NCBI RefSeq assembly: GCF_022538055.1 | Contig: NZ_JAKZAM010000016.1 | Span: 48,178 to 112,177, forward strand | Direction: 5' to 3' | Source: Cognataquiflexum nitidum | GTDB taxonomy: Bacteria > Bacteroidota > Bacteroidia > Cytophagales > Cyclobacteriaceae | DNA length: 64,000 nucleotides | Shown here: positions 17,393 to 27,026 of the stretch, one piece after another | Layout of the letters: each line of letters starts with the position of its first letter | Position numbering within the stretch: position 1 is the stretch's first letter | Position numbers and translations under genes: made by a program | The notes under the pieces: generated by a model | Databases searched by the model: none | Told to the model about the DNA's origin: nothing | What the model saw: only the letters and a program-made list of their open reading frames with translations

Positions 17393-18064
17393 ATGAAGCA
17401 ACTCCTGATAATCCCATTTCTGTTCCTCACTTTCAGTCTATATTCTCAGTCAATTCCATTGTTTGATGGAAAATCCCTCGACGGTTGGTATATGGATGTC
17501 CCTGACTTGGAAAAAGACAGCAGCTTGAGAAAACCCTTTTTGGTCCGAAATGGACTGCTCGTGAGCCTGGGAACTCCAAATGGTCACTTGCTTACTGACG
17601 GAGAATATGAAAATTACAGGCTTGAAGTCACCTACCGTTTTGCAGGCGAGCCTGGAAACTGTGGGGTTTTGGTCCATGCATCGGGTTCGAGAAATCTATA
17701 CAAGATGTTTCCCAAATCCATAGAAGTGCAGATGATGCATGAGAATGCGGGGGATTTTTGGTGCATTGTGGAAGATATCAAGGTACCTGATATGGAGAAC
17801 CGAAGGGGTCCAAAGGAAAACTGGGGAATCACGGAAGGCAAAGGAAGACGTATTCTCAACCTGACCGACAATTCTGAAAACCCTGTAGGAGAATGGAACC
17901 AAATGGTCATTGAATGTCTTGCTGACACCATTACAGTTTGGGTAAATGGAGACCTTGTCAATAAAGGCTATGAAGCTACCGCCATCAAAGGGAAAATCGC
18001 GCTACAGGCAGAAGGAGCAGAGGTAGAGTTTAAAAAAGTGGAATTGTCTCCTTTGAAAAAATAA
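17393..18064 (+). CDS. DUF1080 (3-keto-disaccharide hydrolase-like) exported protein
   Basis: This 223-residue protein has a signal peptide (MKQLLIIPFLFLTFSLYSQS) and one concanavalin-like DUF1080 domain, opening IPLFDGKSLDGWYM. It also carries DGEYENYRLEVTYRF, the GNCGVLVHASG loop and the terminal strand motif WNQMVIECLADTITVWVNGDLVN. Members of this family act on glycans, and some are 3-keto-glucoside hydrolases; the substrate here is unknown. No PUL-type neighbours (SusC/SusD) are present, so it stands alone. The start is set by the signal peptide. Confidence 0.85.
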   Translation: MKQLLIIPFLFLTFSLYSQSIPLFDGKSLDGWYMDVPDLEKDSSLRKPFLVRNGLLVSLGTPNGHLLTDGEYENYRLEVTYRFAGEPGNCGVLVHASGSRNLYKMFPKSIEVQMMHENAGDFWCIVEDIKVPDMENRRGPKENWGITEGKGRRILNLTDNSENPVGEWNQMVIECLADTITVWVNGDLVNKGYEATAIKGKIALQAEGAEVEFKKVELSPLKK

Positions 18065-18073
18065 TTTTTTAAA

Positions 18074-21000
18074 TCAAAACAAAGCTGTAACCTGCATCCT
18101 GCCGATATGCACCAGGCGATCAAGTCCTTCTGAATTTCTACCTTCATATACCAAGTTCATTTGTAGCCCTTCCCCGATTTTTTGTAGCCAATTGAAAGTC
18201 CAGGTCAGGTTGTTGCCGGGGGTCAGGGCCTGAAGCATCTCGTATCCTGCGGGCGAATTGGGTTGGCCGTTATATTCGATGAAGGTGTACTTGAAATTGG
18301 CATTGATGGTCGTCTTGATTGCTTTGGCAAATCTAAAATCCAGACCTATTTGATGGATATTGGATCGCTCGTTGATTTCTTGGTTGGCGATGTTGTGCTT
18401 GTCAAAATATTGATAAATCAGGGTGGATCTGAAAAGGCCACTAGGTTGCCAAGCAAGTTCAGGACCGATTCCATATTGCTCAATAAAATAATCCCGGTTG
18501 CTCAAAAAATCCGAATTAGCAATTCTCTTACCAGATTGGGCCAAAACTCTAAGGTTCATTACCTGACTGAAATTATAGCGGGTGTTTAATCTCCAGTCTT
18601 TTTGGATCAGGTCATCAAATCCACCTGAAAGCAACTGCTTGTTTTGACTGTCAAAAAGTGACAAATCAAAGCCATACTTTGCCGAGGAGCGGTTGAAGAA
18701 AAAAGAAGATCGGATTACCTGCCTGACGGAAATCAGATCCTCGGGAGAAAATCCCCCAATGAAAGGATTGACCCTATCCCAAAAATCATTCGACGTAATT
18801 TTCTTTTCTACGCTGAGGCTGGTTGTGTTTGAAAATTTATGAAGGAATTGTTGGACTCCACCGGATGTTCTCCAGGTATCGGGAAACTTCGCATTGAGCC
18901 GGTAGTTGAAAATAGTAGTAAAAGCCTGTACAAACTCCGTGGTAGGCACAAAGACTTTGATATAAATCTTTTCCTCAGGATTGATTGCGATATAGAATTC
19001 ATTCAGTTGCTGGATTCCATCATTGTTGTCATCCCTCCATGCGTGGGTTCCTTCTCCTGTGGGTACTGGCAGGAAGATAAATTCCCTTCTAAACTCACGT
19101 CCATTTCCAATGGCATAACTCAGTTCATTTCTTACATTTCCTTTTGCCATAGTCCCCAAATAATCTACTTTGCTCAGGACAGTGGTTTCCTTTTCTTGGT
19201 CCGTCCTGAGAAATTCAAGTTCCCTGTAGGTAAATGTGGCTGTCAGGTCATGGTTTCCAAATCTCCTTTTTAATCCAAACATCGTTTGAAATGCTTCTGT
19301 ATCAGGAGTAATCAGGCCATTGACCGGAAACTTGTCTTCCCTGACAGAGGCATTGAGAAAAAATGAGTAAGGCAAAGTATCGTTGGATTTGAGGTATAGG
19401 AGGTGTTCCAGGAAATTCATTGCAGTACTCACCACCGAATCCTTTTCAATGTCCCGCACAGCATTTCTCTCCACCATAACCCTGTACCCCGGAACCAACA
19501 CTTTCGACTTATACTGGAAATCGCCTGTATATCGAAGCCAATCCGAATTGAGGTCCCTGACATTGGAATTCAAAAGGAAGAAATTGTTTTTTACATAAAA
19601 CCGCCTTCCAATCTGCCGGTCCCAACGTGCAAGATGTTGGGTTCCATCCAAGACCTGCCCTCTGTTTCTGAGGTTGAGTCTATAGCTGAAGGAATTATGG
19701 ATGTCCTTATTAAGCTCAATCTGGGAATTGAAAATTCTTTCATGACCTGCTTGCAAAGCATCTTGTGAATCTAAACTCCAGTCCCGGTCAAATTCGACAT
19801 AACGCAACCTGTCAATAAAACTGAAATTAGCAGAATTGTACTCATACTCGGCCAAAGCTCGAAATTTATACCCTTTGAACAAATCCAGGCTTCTGTTTTC
19901 GGAAGAAATTCCAGACTTGATCCCAAAGCCCCTATTGGTCTCATTGTCTATATCAGAAAATAGGTTTTGGTCTGTATTGGAAAAGGCAAGCTCTGTGTAA
20001 ACCTGCTCATATGCGTTTAATTTTACCCTTGTTCCGGTAGTGAACATTTGCTTTTTGTTGGGCGCAGGAAGTGGGGAAAATATAGAGTAATTTCCCTGTG
20101 ATTGACCGGCAACTTTTGGAACGAAAGCAAAAACAGGTCCATTGGACAATTGGCTTTGCCTTATATAATCTCCGTTTCCCTGCCCTACTTCATTAAATGA
20201 AACTGCAAAAAAAGCTTCATTTGGATCGTTTGAATATTCAAAGTATTCAAACTGATTGCCTTGCCCATCTAGTCCTTGTACTTTTTTGTACAAAATCCTA
20301 TTGGAATCAAAAGCCACACTATCCACCCTCGGAACGGAAGCAGCTTCAATATCATTGCCTACAGAGGAAAGCAGTACCTTTTCCTGATCAGACAATTCAA
20401 AAAACAGTGGCCTGTTTCGGTTGTCTTGTTCTCTATATAGATTCATGTAGAATGATACCCTGTCAGATTCCTGAATATGGTTTGCCGTAAGGATGGATCT
20501 GGAATAATTGCGCTCAGCGTATTCAAAGTCTATCCTGATTCTAGTGTATTGGGTGATCAAAATTTTTGGAGTAAAGGTTATTTCTCCCTGATTATAATCG
20601 ATGACATAATCATAATTGAAGCCCCTTTGAAGCTGTACACCGTCTAAAAATACCCTTTCGGAATTGGCCATGATGATGACAAATCTTTCATTTTGAGGGC
20701 CGGGAATTCTATATGGGCCAAGAGTACCCTCTGTGACCTCCAATAAGATGGAAGCAAACTTCCCTTTTGCGACGGAAGCGGCTGCTTGTGTTGACGCACG
20801 CCATTTCTCTCCCATACTATAATTGGTCGTGAACTGGGCACCCTGCACATTCTTGTAATACCTCAAAAACTCGGATTTTCTCTGCTGCAGAACCACATCT
20901 CCCGCCGATAAATTGAATTTATCATTGTAAAGTTCGACTAGAATATTGTCAAAATCCTGTACCTGTTGGGTATTTCCTTCGGGTTGAAATGGCACGTTCT

Positions 21001-21562
21001 GATCTGTAATACTTGCCCTGATATTCAGGTTTTCGGTCAGTTGACCATTCATCTGAAGATTGAGCGAGGAGTTGACAAATAGATTCTGTGTATTGCCAAA
21101 AGAAATTCCCCGGGTGAGGTTTCCCGATTTGTTGAGGTTTGTACTTGGGAAAAGTTCCTCACGAAAATCGAATGTCGGCACAGCTTGATACCTTTTGTTC
21201 CTAAAAATGGCCGTGGAATCGTAGTCTGCCAATAAGGTCCTTTTGGCTGAAGTATGGTTTAGCGCGTAGGGAAAAGTTTGGTAACAAACTAGGAGCGAAT
21301 CAACTTGATCGTCAAGATTCAAACGGATATTTAAATTGCCTGAATTGAGATCATACGCAAAAGAATAAGTCCTATCAGAAATGTCCCTTATACTGATACT
21401 TTCTTCAAGGACACTCAACGAATCAAGCAAAAAAGGTTGTGATATCTTTTCAAAAGGCAACCATTTACAGGCAGAATTCTGGGCAAAAACAATGGTGCCG
21501 AATCCTAAATTCAAAATTAGGATCAAAACAAAATACCTCACCCGAATTAAACAGTTATACAT
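18074..21562 (-). CDS. Large outer-membrane beta-barrel-like protein, function unknown
   Basis: This 1162-residue protein has a signal peptide (ending GTIVFAQ, about residue 28). An N-terminal domain of about 130 residues is followed by a long run of amphipathic strands typical of outer-membrane barrels. It ends in LVHIGRMQVTALF, with a terminal aromatic residue. A segment near residues 145-215 (LTRGISFGNTQNLFVNSSLNL, then LTENLNIRASITDQNVPFQPEG) resembles repeats I associate with the giant gliding/T9SS translocon protein SprA, but the protein is about half that size, so I do not call it SprA. The conserved FDNILVELYNDKFNLSAGD follows. It is alone on its strand, 121 bases from the histidine kinase gene. 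Confidence 0.72.
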   Translation of the reverse strand: MYNCLIRVRYFVLILILNLGFGTIVFAQNSACKWLPFEKISQPFLLDSLSVLEESISIRDISDRTYSFAYDLNSGNLNIRLNLDDQVDSLLVCYQTFPYALNHTSAKRTLLADYDSTAIFRNKRYQAVPTFDFREELFPSTNLNKSGNLTRGISFGNTQNLFVNSSLNLQMNGQLTENLNIRASITDQNVPFQPEGNTQQVQDFDNILVELYNDKFNLSAGDVVLQQRKSEFLRYYKNVQGAQFTTNYSMGEKWRASTQAAASVAKGKFASILLEVTEGTLGPYRIPGPQNERFVIIMANSERVFLDGVQLQRGFNYDYVIDYNQGEITFTPKILITQYTRIRIDFEYAERNYSRSILTANHIQESDRVSFYMNLYREQDNRNRPLFFELSDQEKVLLSSVGNDIEAASVPRVDSVAFDSNRILYKKVQGLDGQGNQFEYFEYSNDPNEAFFAVSFNEVGQGNGDYIRQSQLSNGPVFAFVPKVAGQSQGNYSIFSPLPAPNKKQMFTTGTRVKLNAYEQVYTELAFSNTDQNLFSDIDNETNRGFGIKSGISSENRSLDLFKGYKFRALAEYEYNSANFSFIDRLRYVEFDRDWSLDSQDALQAGHERIFNSQIELNKDIHNSFSYRLNLRNRGQVLDGTQHLARWDRQIGRRFYVKNNFFLLNSNVRDLNSDWLRYTGDFQYKSKVLVPGYRVMVERNAVRDIEKDSVVSTAMNFLEHLLYLKSNDTLPYSFFLNASVREDKFPVNGLITPDTEAFQTMFGLKRRFGNHDLTATFTYRELEFLRTDQEKETTVLSKVDYLGTMAKGNVRNELSYAIGNGREFRREFIFLPVPTGEGTHAWRDDNNDGIQQLNEFYIAINPEEKIYIKVFVPTTEFVQAFTTIFNYRLNAKFPDTWRTSGGVQQFLHKFSNTTSLSVEKKITSNDFWDRVNPFIGGFSPEDLISVRQVIRSSFFFNRSSAKYGFDLSLFDSQNKQLLSGGFDDLIQKDWRLNTRYNFSQVMNLRVLAQSGKRIANSDFLSNRDYFIEQYGIGPELAWQPSGLFRSTLIYQYFDKHNIANQEINERSNIHQIGLDFRFAKAIKTTINANFKYTFIEYNGQPNSPAGYEMLQALTPGNNLTWTFNWLQKIGEGLQMNLVYEGRNSEGLDRLVHIGRMQVTALF

Positions 21563-21683
21563 ATATCCTTGCTAAGGTAATATTTTCATCAAAAAGATGG
21601 ATAACTCTCAGATTAAAAGCATTTTCTCAGATTCAAAAGCAAAAAATCATGGCAAAACCAAATTGAAAGGAATGGTTTTTTGG

Positions 21684-24600
21684 TTATACGGGGATCTCTG
21701 CCACTAGATTAAACGAAAGAAAAAAAGAAGTCCCCTTACCCTCTTCAGTTTCAAACCAGATTTTACCACCTTCTGTTTCTACCCCTCTTTTTGCGATCGC
21801 AAGACCCAATCCTGAACCCTCGGACTTGGTGCTAAAATTTGGCATAAATATTTTATCTCTCAACTCCATCGGTATGCCTTTGCCATTGTCTTTGATTTCC
21901 AAAACTACCTGCTCCTCTATAACCCTTAGAAAAACGAGAATGACGGATTTTTTATGGGGTTCAGTTGCCTGAAAACCATTGATAATCAAGTTGGCGATGA
22001 TTCTTCCAAAAAGCTGCTTATCGCCCATCACCGGAAGATTATCTTCTTCTGAGAGATCCCCAAAGATTATTTTTTCATTCTCCCTGTTTTTAAACAACTC
22101 CAATGTTCCCAAAACCACCTGTTTGAAATCCATAAGTTCCTTTTTGGGTTGAGGCATCTTGGCAAAACTCGAAAAGGATGTAGCAATATCACTCAGGGTA
22201 TCTACCTGATGGATCAGTGTTTCCAATGGTTGTTTGAGTTTTTTGGGGTCATCAAGTTTTCCTTCCGATTGTAACCTTAATAAATGCTGTAAGGTAAGTT
22301 TCATCGGAGTCAATGGATTCTTAATTTCGTGAGCGACTTGCTTGGCCATTTCTCTCCAGGCTGACTCCTTTTCAGAATTGGCTAGGTCTTTCTTACTAGC
22401 ATCTAGTTTGAAGAGCATGTTGTTATATTCATTCACGAGTAGGCCGATCTCATCATTGGTAGGCCAATACATTGGCTCATTATTATCCAAGCCTGTTACT
22501 TTAAGTTTCTGGGTCAAAAGCTTAAAAGGAAACGTGAGGTTTTTAGATACAAAATAAGAGATGAACAAAAACACGATGAAAACCAAAACGAATATGTTGA
22601 TGATATTGCTCAGCACATCAGCAATCAACAAATCCAACTCTGTTTCTGATTCGAAAAAAGGTACCGCCACTATAGCCTGTACTTCCTGACCATCCTTGGA
22701 CCTGATTGCAGAATATACTGATTTGAAAGTAAGATTTCCAATTTTCTCTTCCAGGAGGATAAGGTTATTTTGGCCTTCAACCAATTCAACAATGGCGTTT
22801 GGGTTAATATAATTTGTCAATACCTTTTTGTCAAAGATATTGGGTTGAGAAGTGCTGACCAAAACCCCTTGTTTGCTATACAAGTTAATGTCAGTATTGG
22901 CATTCCCCGAAAGATTATTCATTGTCTCCAAAAGCTCATCCTTTTCCAATATGCCGCTGTTTTTCTTTTCGATTACGGGCGAAAGGTTATCAGTAACCAA
23001 GGAGGTTTTTTGAAGGTATTGCCGATGGAGTTCTTCCTGATAAGAACCGGTAAACAGACCAACGATAATCAAACTTATAATCAGGATGGGAAAAAAGAAA
23101 GCAAAATTCAGATACAGCTGAAGTTTTGTTGCATAATTGAACCTCAGTGAGCCAATTTCTTTAGAAAATGCTCCAAAAATCAACGAGCCAAGTGTAAATA
23201 TGATAAAACCCAAAAAAAACAAAGATATATCAGCAAGAATGTAATAAATAGGATAAACAGGAGATGAAACTACCACCACTTTATCGAGTTCTTTGACTCC
23301 TACATGGTGGAATTTTCCCTTATAAATTCCTGAGGTGAAAAGTGTTGATTGATTCAACAGGTTTTCTATACCAGCAGCACGATAATTAAAAAGACCCACC
23401 CCATACTTAAGTTCCCCCTCCTCGTATACAGCATAGTCAAACTTTTTGTCGTTCATGCCCGCCATGTATTTTTCGTCGATTAGCAACTTCGGGAATACCG
23501 ATCCAGGTACAATTCTTAATTGCCTTAATTCCAAGAAAACCGTCCCCACAAATACATCTTGTTTAAACATAGGTATGAAAGCAAAGTACTGATTACCGTC
23601 TCCTTCTGTCCCTTTTGGGATGAAGTATAGGTCCCTCACTGAGGTTGCAAAATCACTTTTAACAAATTGTCTTTCATTTTCGGCAAGGGTATTGGAATTG
23701 TTCCGGTCTAGAATATTTTCACCGAAATAATTGAAAGCTTTCACTTTGAGGACATATTGATCAAAGTAATTGTTCATGTGGATTTTGCGGATTTTCTGCT
23801 CTATGGGCTCTTTTCTCATCAAAGGATCCGTCATGGAATTTTTTATAAATAAATCCTGACTGATTCTCTCCATGATATCAGAAAGAAAAAATTCTGCGAG
23901 AATATCATTTTCCACCAGCATTTCAGTACCAAAACTAGCCTTGGATTTGAAATTCCTTTCAAGGTAAACCTGATGTGAAGCTACGCCTGTAATTATTGCG
24001 GCAATCAGACATCCAAAGAAAAAAGTGAGGAAAGTATTCAGACCTATTGTAAAAATATATCTATACAGATTAAAGTTAATGACCGCTACCAAAAAGATAA
24101 AATGTGCAAAATAGGCTACCATCCATATCCAGTTGAAATAAGCCAATGTGCCAACAATCGGGATTGAAAAATAAATGATGATGGAAAGTGCTTTAGACTT
24201 ATTTAAAGGATTATTATAAAACACCAACTCCAAAGCCAAAACAGTAAAAAGAAAATAGGCAGCCCCCCCCACAAACACAATTGAAAGACTCACGATTTTG
24301 AACCAATCCAAGGATGGAAGACTCAAAATATTAAGATCCCATTGCGAATTGCTTAATATATCGATGTACAATGCATAAAAAAGTACCAAAAACAAAGTAG
24401 AAAACAAGTAGGCAATTATTAAAAATAGCCGGTTATCTATTTTTATCCTCCTTTTATTCAGCCGGTTTTTAAAGCTTTTGCCTGCAATTATTTTGAGAAC
24501 CAATGCAAGTAGGATGGCCAAACAGATAACATTTAAGAAGAGATCTCCGAGGCTTGGGTTGAACCAAGAAGATGCATAACCCGATGGGTCAAAAAGCCTG

Positions 24601-25403
24601 TAGCCAAAGTAGTCTTTAGGAAACCTGAAAACAAGCATTAGTGCCCTTATAGTGATCAATACGGCGGACGCAGCAACCAGTGCTTTCACTTGCTTTCCTT
24701 TTCGCCACAAATTCAAAATGAGATTGCGCGTCATCAACAGGACAAGAAAGAAAAGGGAGAAAAAGAAAATCATCAATGCCAATTGGCTTGAAGGTCCGGT
24801 GGGGATTTGTTCGGGATCAAAGTACACTGAAAACAAGAACTCACCTTTTGATCCTTTTACGTCCAAAAAACCCTCCTCCTGTACATAGGAAATACTTTTG
24901 GGAATATTTGAAAAAATTTCTGTGTTGAAACCCGATTCAAGGTATTGGTTTTGAAAATCCCTTTTGAAATAAAGAGGGTATAATTGGACAATCCAATATC
25001 CCTGATTATTGCGGGAGAATCTCCTGACTTTTGAATAAAATATCCCACGCTTGTCTTCCATGATTCTTTGATTGGTTTTGGAATTGATCCAATCAAAATC
25101 AGGCATATATGAAAAATCAGACCAATACACCAATTTCCCCGATTCAGTAAACAAATAATAAGAATGAAATGAATCTATAGTAAGATTGGTAAAAGAAAAC
25201 TCTTCATCGGGTCTGTTTTTTAACAGCAACTGCAAAAAATCCTGGTTAAATTCATTCTCGATCCTTTGGATCTCTTGAGTGATGTGTTTAATGAGTTTTT
25301 GGTCTTCATTTCCATCTACCAAAAAAAAATTGAATACCAATAATGCCCCCAGGCTTATAAGAGCCAAAAAAAGTAAAAATGTCCGAGTATTTCGCATAAC
25401 CAT
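21684..25403 (-). CDS. Membrane sensor histidine kinase (NtrY-like architecture), very long sensor region
   Basis: This 1239-residue protein has about a dozen hydrophobic segments in the first 780 residues, interrupted by large extracytoplasmic stretches. A second sensor region (about 800-930), a membrane helix followed by a HAMP-like segment, and a kinase core come next. The H box is VAHEIKNPLTPMKL with His at about 1025, the N box NLIINGFQA, and the G boxes DNGKGIP and GSGLGLA. The HEIKNPLTPM form is typical of NtrY and related kinases. No response regulator is adjacent; the nearest (60.5 kb) is a different type. A C8 run on the plus strand at 24263-24270 lies in a Gly-Gly codon pair. Confidence 0.88.
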   Translation of the reverse strand: MVMRNTRTFLLFLALISLGALLVFNFFLVDGNEDQKLIKHITQEIQRIENEFNQDFLQLLLKNRPDEEFSFTNLTIDSFHSYYLFTESGKLVYWSDFSYMPDFDWINSKTNQRIMEDKRGIFYSKVRRFSRNNQGYWIVQLYPLYFKRDFQNQYLESGFNTEIFSNIPKSISYVQEEGFLDVKGSKGEFLFSVYFDPEQIPTGPSSQLALMIFFFSLFFLVLLMTRNLILNLWRKGKQVKALVAASAVLITIRALMLVFRFPKDYFGYRLFDPSGYASSWFNPSLGDLFLNVICLAILLALVLKIIAGKSFKNRLNKRRIKIDNRLFLIIAYLFSTLFLVLFYALYIDILSNSQWDLNILSLPSLDWFKIVSLSIVFVGGAAYFLFTVLALELVFYNNPLNKSKALSIIIYFSIPIVGTLAYFNWIWMVAYFAHFIFLVAVINFNLYRYIFTIGLNTFLTFFFGCLIAAIITGVASHQVYLERNFKSKASFGTEMLVENDILAEFFLSDIMERISQDLFIKNSMTDPLMRKEPIEQKIRKIHMNNYFDQYVLKVKAFNYFGENILDRNNSNTLAENERQFVKSDFATSVRDLYFIPKGTEGDGNQYFAFIPMFKQDVFVGTVFLELRQLRIVPGSVFPKLLIDEKYMAGMNDKKFDYAVYEEGELKYGVGLFNYRAAGIENLLNQSTLFTSGIYKGKFHHVGVKELDKVVVVSSPVYPIYYILADISLFFLGFIIFTLGSLIFGAFSKEIGSLRFNYATKLQLYLNFAFFFPILIISLIIVGLFTGSYQEELHRQYLQKTSLVTDNLSPVIEKKNSGILEKDELLETMNNLSGNANTDINLYSKQGVLVSTSQPNIFDKKVLTNYINPNAIVELVEGQNNLILLEEKIGNLTFKSVYSAIRSKDGQEVQAIVAVPFFESETELDLLIADVLSNIINIFVLVFIVFLFISYFVSKNLTFPFKLLTQKLKVTGLDNNEPMYWPTNDEIGLLVNEYNNMLFKLDASKKDLANSEKESAWREMAKQVAHEIKNPLTPMKLTLQHLLRLQSEGKLDDPKKLKQPLETLIHQVDTLSDIATSFSSFAKMPQPKKELMDFKQVVLGTLELFKNRENEKIIFGDLSEEDNLPVMGDKQLFGRIIANLIINGFQATEPHKKSVILVFLRVIEEQVVLEIKDNGKGIPMELRDKIFMPNFSTKSEGSGLGLAIAKRGVETEGGKIWFETEEGKGTSFFLSFNLVAEIPV

Positions 25404-25448
25404 AAGTTAAGCAAAAAGCAAAATCTGTACCCAGATCTCGATCATTAT

Positions 25449-25712
25449 TTAATATTTTTCTCCATGAAAAAGGAATTTGCCTTTTCTTTTCTTAGCATTT
25501 CTGTACCAGAGGTATCCCAAAACTACCGCCAAGAGATAAGGCATGCTCAAAAGATAGAGTATGCCCATATTCAAACCTGCCCCAATGGTGGTTTCTCCAT
25601 TGCTGATATTATTTTCTATCCCTGCCCTGCACATAGCACATTGTGCTATTGCTGACACCTCGGAAACCAAAATGAAAACTATGACAAGTAACGATGTATA
25701 TAAAGATCTCAT
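25449..25712 (-). CDS. Small membrane protein with CAMC motif, SCO cluster
   Basis: This 87-residue protein has a signal peptide (MRSLYTSLLVIVFILVSEVSA), then QCAMCRAGIENN, a predicted membrane helix (about 50-70) and a basic tail RNAKKRKGKFLFHGEKY. The Cys-x2-Cys after the signal would face the periplasm and could bind metal or undergo thiol exchange. It follows the SCO and DUF420 genes on the same strand with a 32-base gap, which suggests a role around oxidase copper insertion. I know no named family for it. Confidence 0.6.
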   Translation of the reverse strand: MRSLYTSLLVIVFILVSEVSAIAQCAMCRAGIENNISNGETTIGAGLNMGILYLLSMPYLLAVVLGYLWYRNAKKRKGKFLFHGEKY

Positions 25713-25744
25713 GGTATTCCAAACGCTAACGCAATTTAATAAGT

Positions 25745-26293
25745 TTAGAAAGTGTAATAGGGACTGATCATTAAATAGACAACAACTCCGGTAACAGTGA
25801 CATAAAGCCAGATTGGGAATGCAAATTTAACAACTTTTTTATGTTTATCCCTTTGATCTGTATGGCCATAATAGTAAGCCAAAAGAATAGGAAATAATGC
25901 CACAGCAGCCAATACGATATGAGTGATAAGAATAAAATAATAAACTGGCCTAATCCATCCTTCTCCACCAAATGTGGTGCTTTCAGCTGTTGCATGATAA
26001 ATCACATAAGAAACCAAAAAAATGGCTCCCAAACCAAATGCAGCGGTCATTGCAGCCCTATGATATTGGATATTCCCTTTTTTGATAAATACCACACCGG
26101 CGATTAATGCGACAGTAGCTGCAGAATTAATGACAGCATTGAGATGCGGGAGAAAATAAACCCAGTCACTTGCAACATCAATTTTTGAAGGCATAAATAA
26201 AAGGACAGCCACCAATACCGGCACAATAACAGCGATTACCGAGATCCATCTGATAATTCCTTTGTCTGAAGTTAATAAACTACTTTGTTCCAT
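25745..26293 (-). CDS. DUF420 family membrane protein
   Basis: This 182-residue protein has five predicted membrane helices with conserved His residues facing the bilayer edges (FLPHLNAVINS, YHRAAM, YVIYHAT, ITHIVLAA). This pattern is typical of DUF420 (COG2322), relatives of which occur with cytochrome oxidase genes in Bacillus and Bacteroidota. The molecular role is not established; context suggests oxidase assembly. It overlaps the SCO gene by 14 bases, so the two are probably translated together. Confidence 0.82.
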   Translation of the reverse strand: MEQSSLLTSDKGIIRWISVIAVIVPVLVAVLLFMPSKIDVASDWVYFLPHLNAVINSAATVALIAGVVFIKKGNIQYHRAAMTAAFGLGAIFLVSYVIYHATAESTTFGGEGWIRPVYYFILITHIVLAAVALFPILLAYYYGHTDQRDKHKKVVKFAFPIWLYVTVTGVVVYLMISPYYTF

Positions 26294-26948
26294 GTAATAA
26301 GATTTTTGTTTCTAATATTAATTTGTCAACATCTTCTCGATTTGTTCCGCTGTAATAACCTCTGATCCTACCCTGTCCGTCAATTAGGACAAATTTATCA
26401 CTATGAACAAATTCCTCAGGTTGACCTTCCCCATCTATGGTAGGAAGTATAAAGCCACAACGTGCAAGGTAATAAATCAAACTTTTGTCACCGGTAAGAA
26501 AAAACCATTTTCCAGGAGTGGCCATATGCCTTTCAGCATAATCAGAAAGCACTTCCGGAGTATCATATTCGGGATCTATGGAGACAGAGTAAATCTGAAT
26601 TTCATCATCATTCCTAAAGGCATCATCGACCCTTTCGAGTTCGGTGGACATGATCGGACAGATACTGGGGCAAGAGGTGAAGAAAAAATCAACTATCGTA
26701 ATTTTTTCGGACATCTCTTTCCTTCCACGAATTTGGCCATTTTGATCCATTAAAATAAAATCAGGAATATAATGTTGACCTGAATCTGACATATTACATT
26801 CACTAAATGGATCTTCTACCCCATTTTGAAAAAAAACAGGAATGTCATATTGGTTATTCCCGAAAGTTTTCAAAAACAAAAAAATCACGACAGGGACCAA
26901 TAGAATACAAACTAAAACCAATCCCTGAAGAATCCTCAATCTTTTCAT
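26280..26948 (-). CDS. SCO1/SenC family copper chaperone
   Basis: This 222-residue membrane-anchored thioredoxin-fold protein (N-terminal helix about residues 8-28) delivers Cu to the CuA site of oxidase subunit II or acts on its thiols. Cu ligands are Cys93 and Cys97 in TSCPSICP, and His182 in EFVHSDKF. The YSVSIDPEYDTPEVL segment is also typical. The gene is separated from the oxidase array by the terminator at 26969-27008, so it may have its own promoter or depend on read-through. An oxidase subunit II target lies a few genes upstream. Confidence 0.9.
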   Translation of the reverse strand: MKRLRILQGLVLVCILLVPVVIFLFLKTFGNNQYDIPVFFQNGVEDPFSECNMSDSGQHYIPDFILMDQNGQIRGRKEMSEKITIVDFFFTSCPSICPIMSTELERVDDAFRNDDEIQIYSVSIDPEYDTPEVLSDYAERHMATPGKWFFLTGDKSLIYYLARCGFILPTIDGEGQPEEFVHSDKFVLIDGQGRIRGYYSGTNREDVDKLILETKILLHGTK

Positions 26949-26968
26949 TGTTGTTTTTTTACTTAAAC

Positions 26969-27008
26969 AAAAAAAGAGGTTGAAGTTTCCACTCCAACCT
27001 ATTTTTTT
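26969..27008 (-). terminator. Terminator closing the ACIII-aa3 oxidase array
   Basis: On the minus strand AGGTTGGAG (27000-26992) pairs with CTTCAACCT (26985-26977) over 9 bp with one G-U, the loop is 6 bases, and seven T follow (26975-26969). It lies between subunit IV and the SCO gene. Confidence 0.8.
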
Positions 27009-27026
27009 TCATAAATTTTTAAATTA

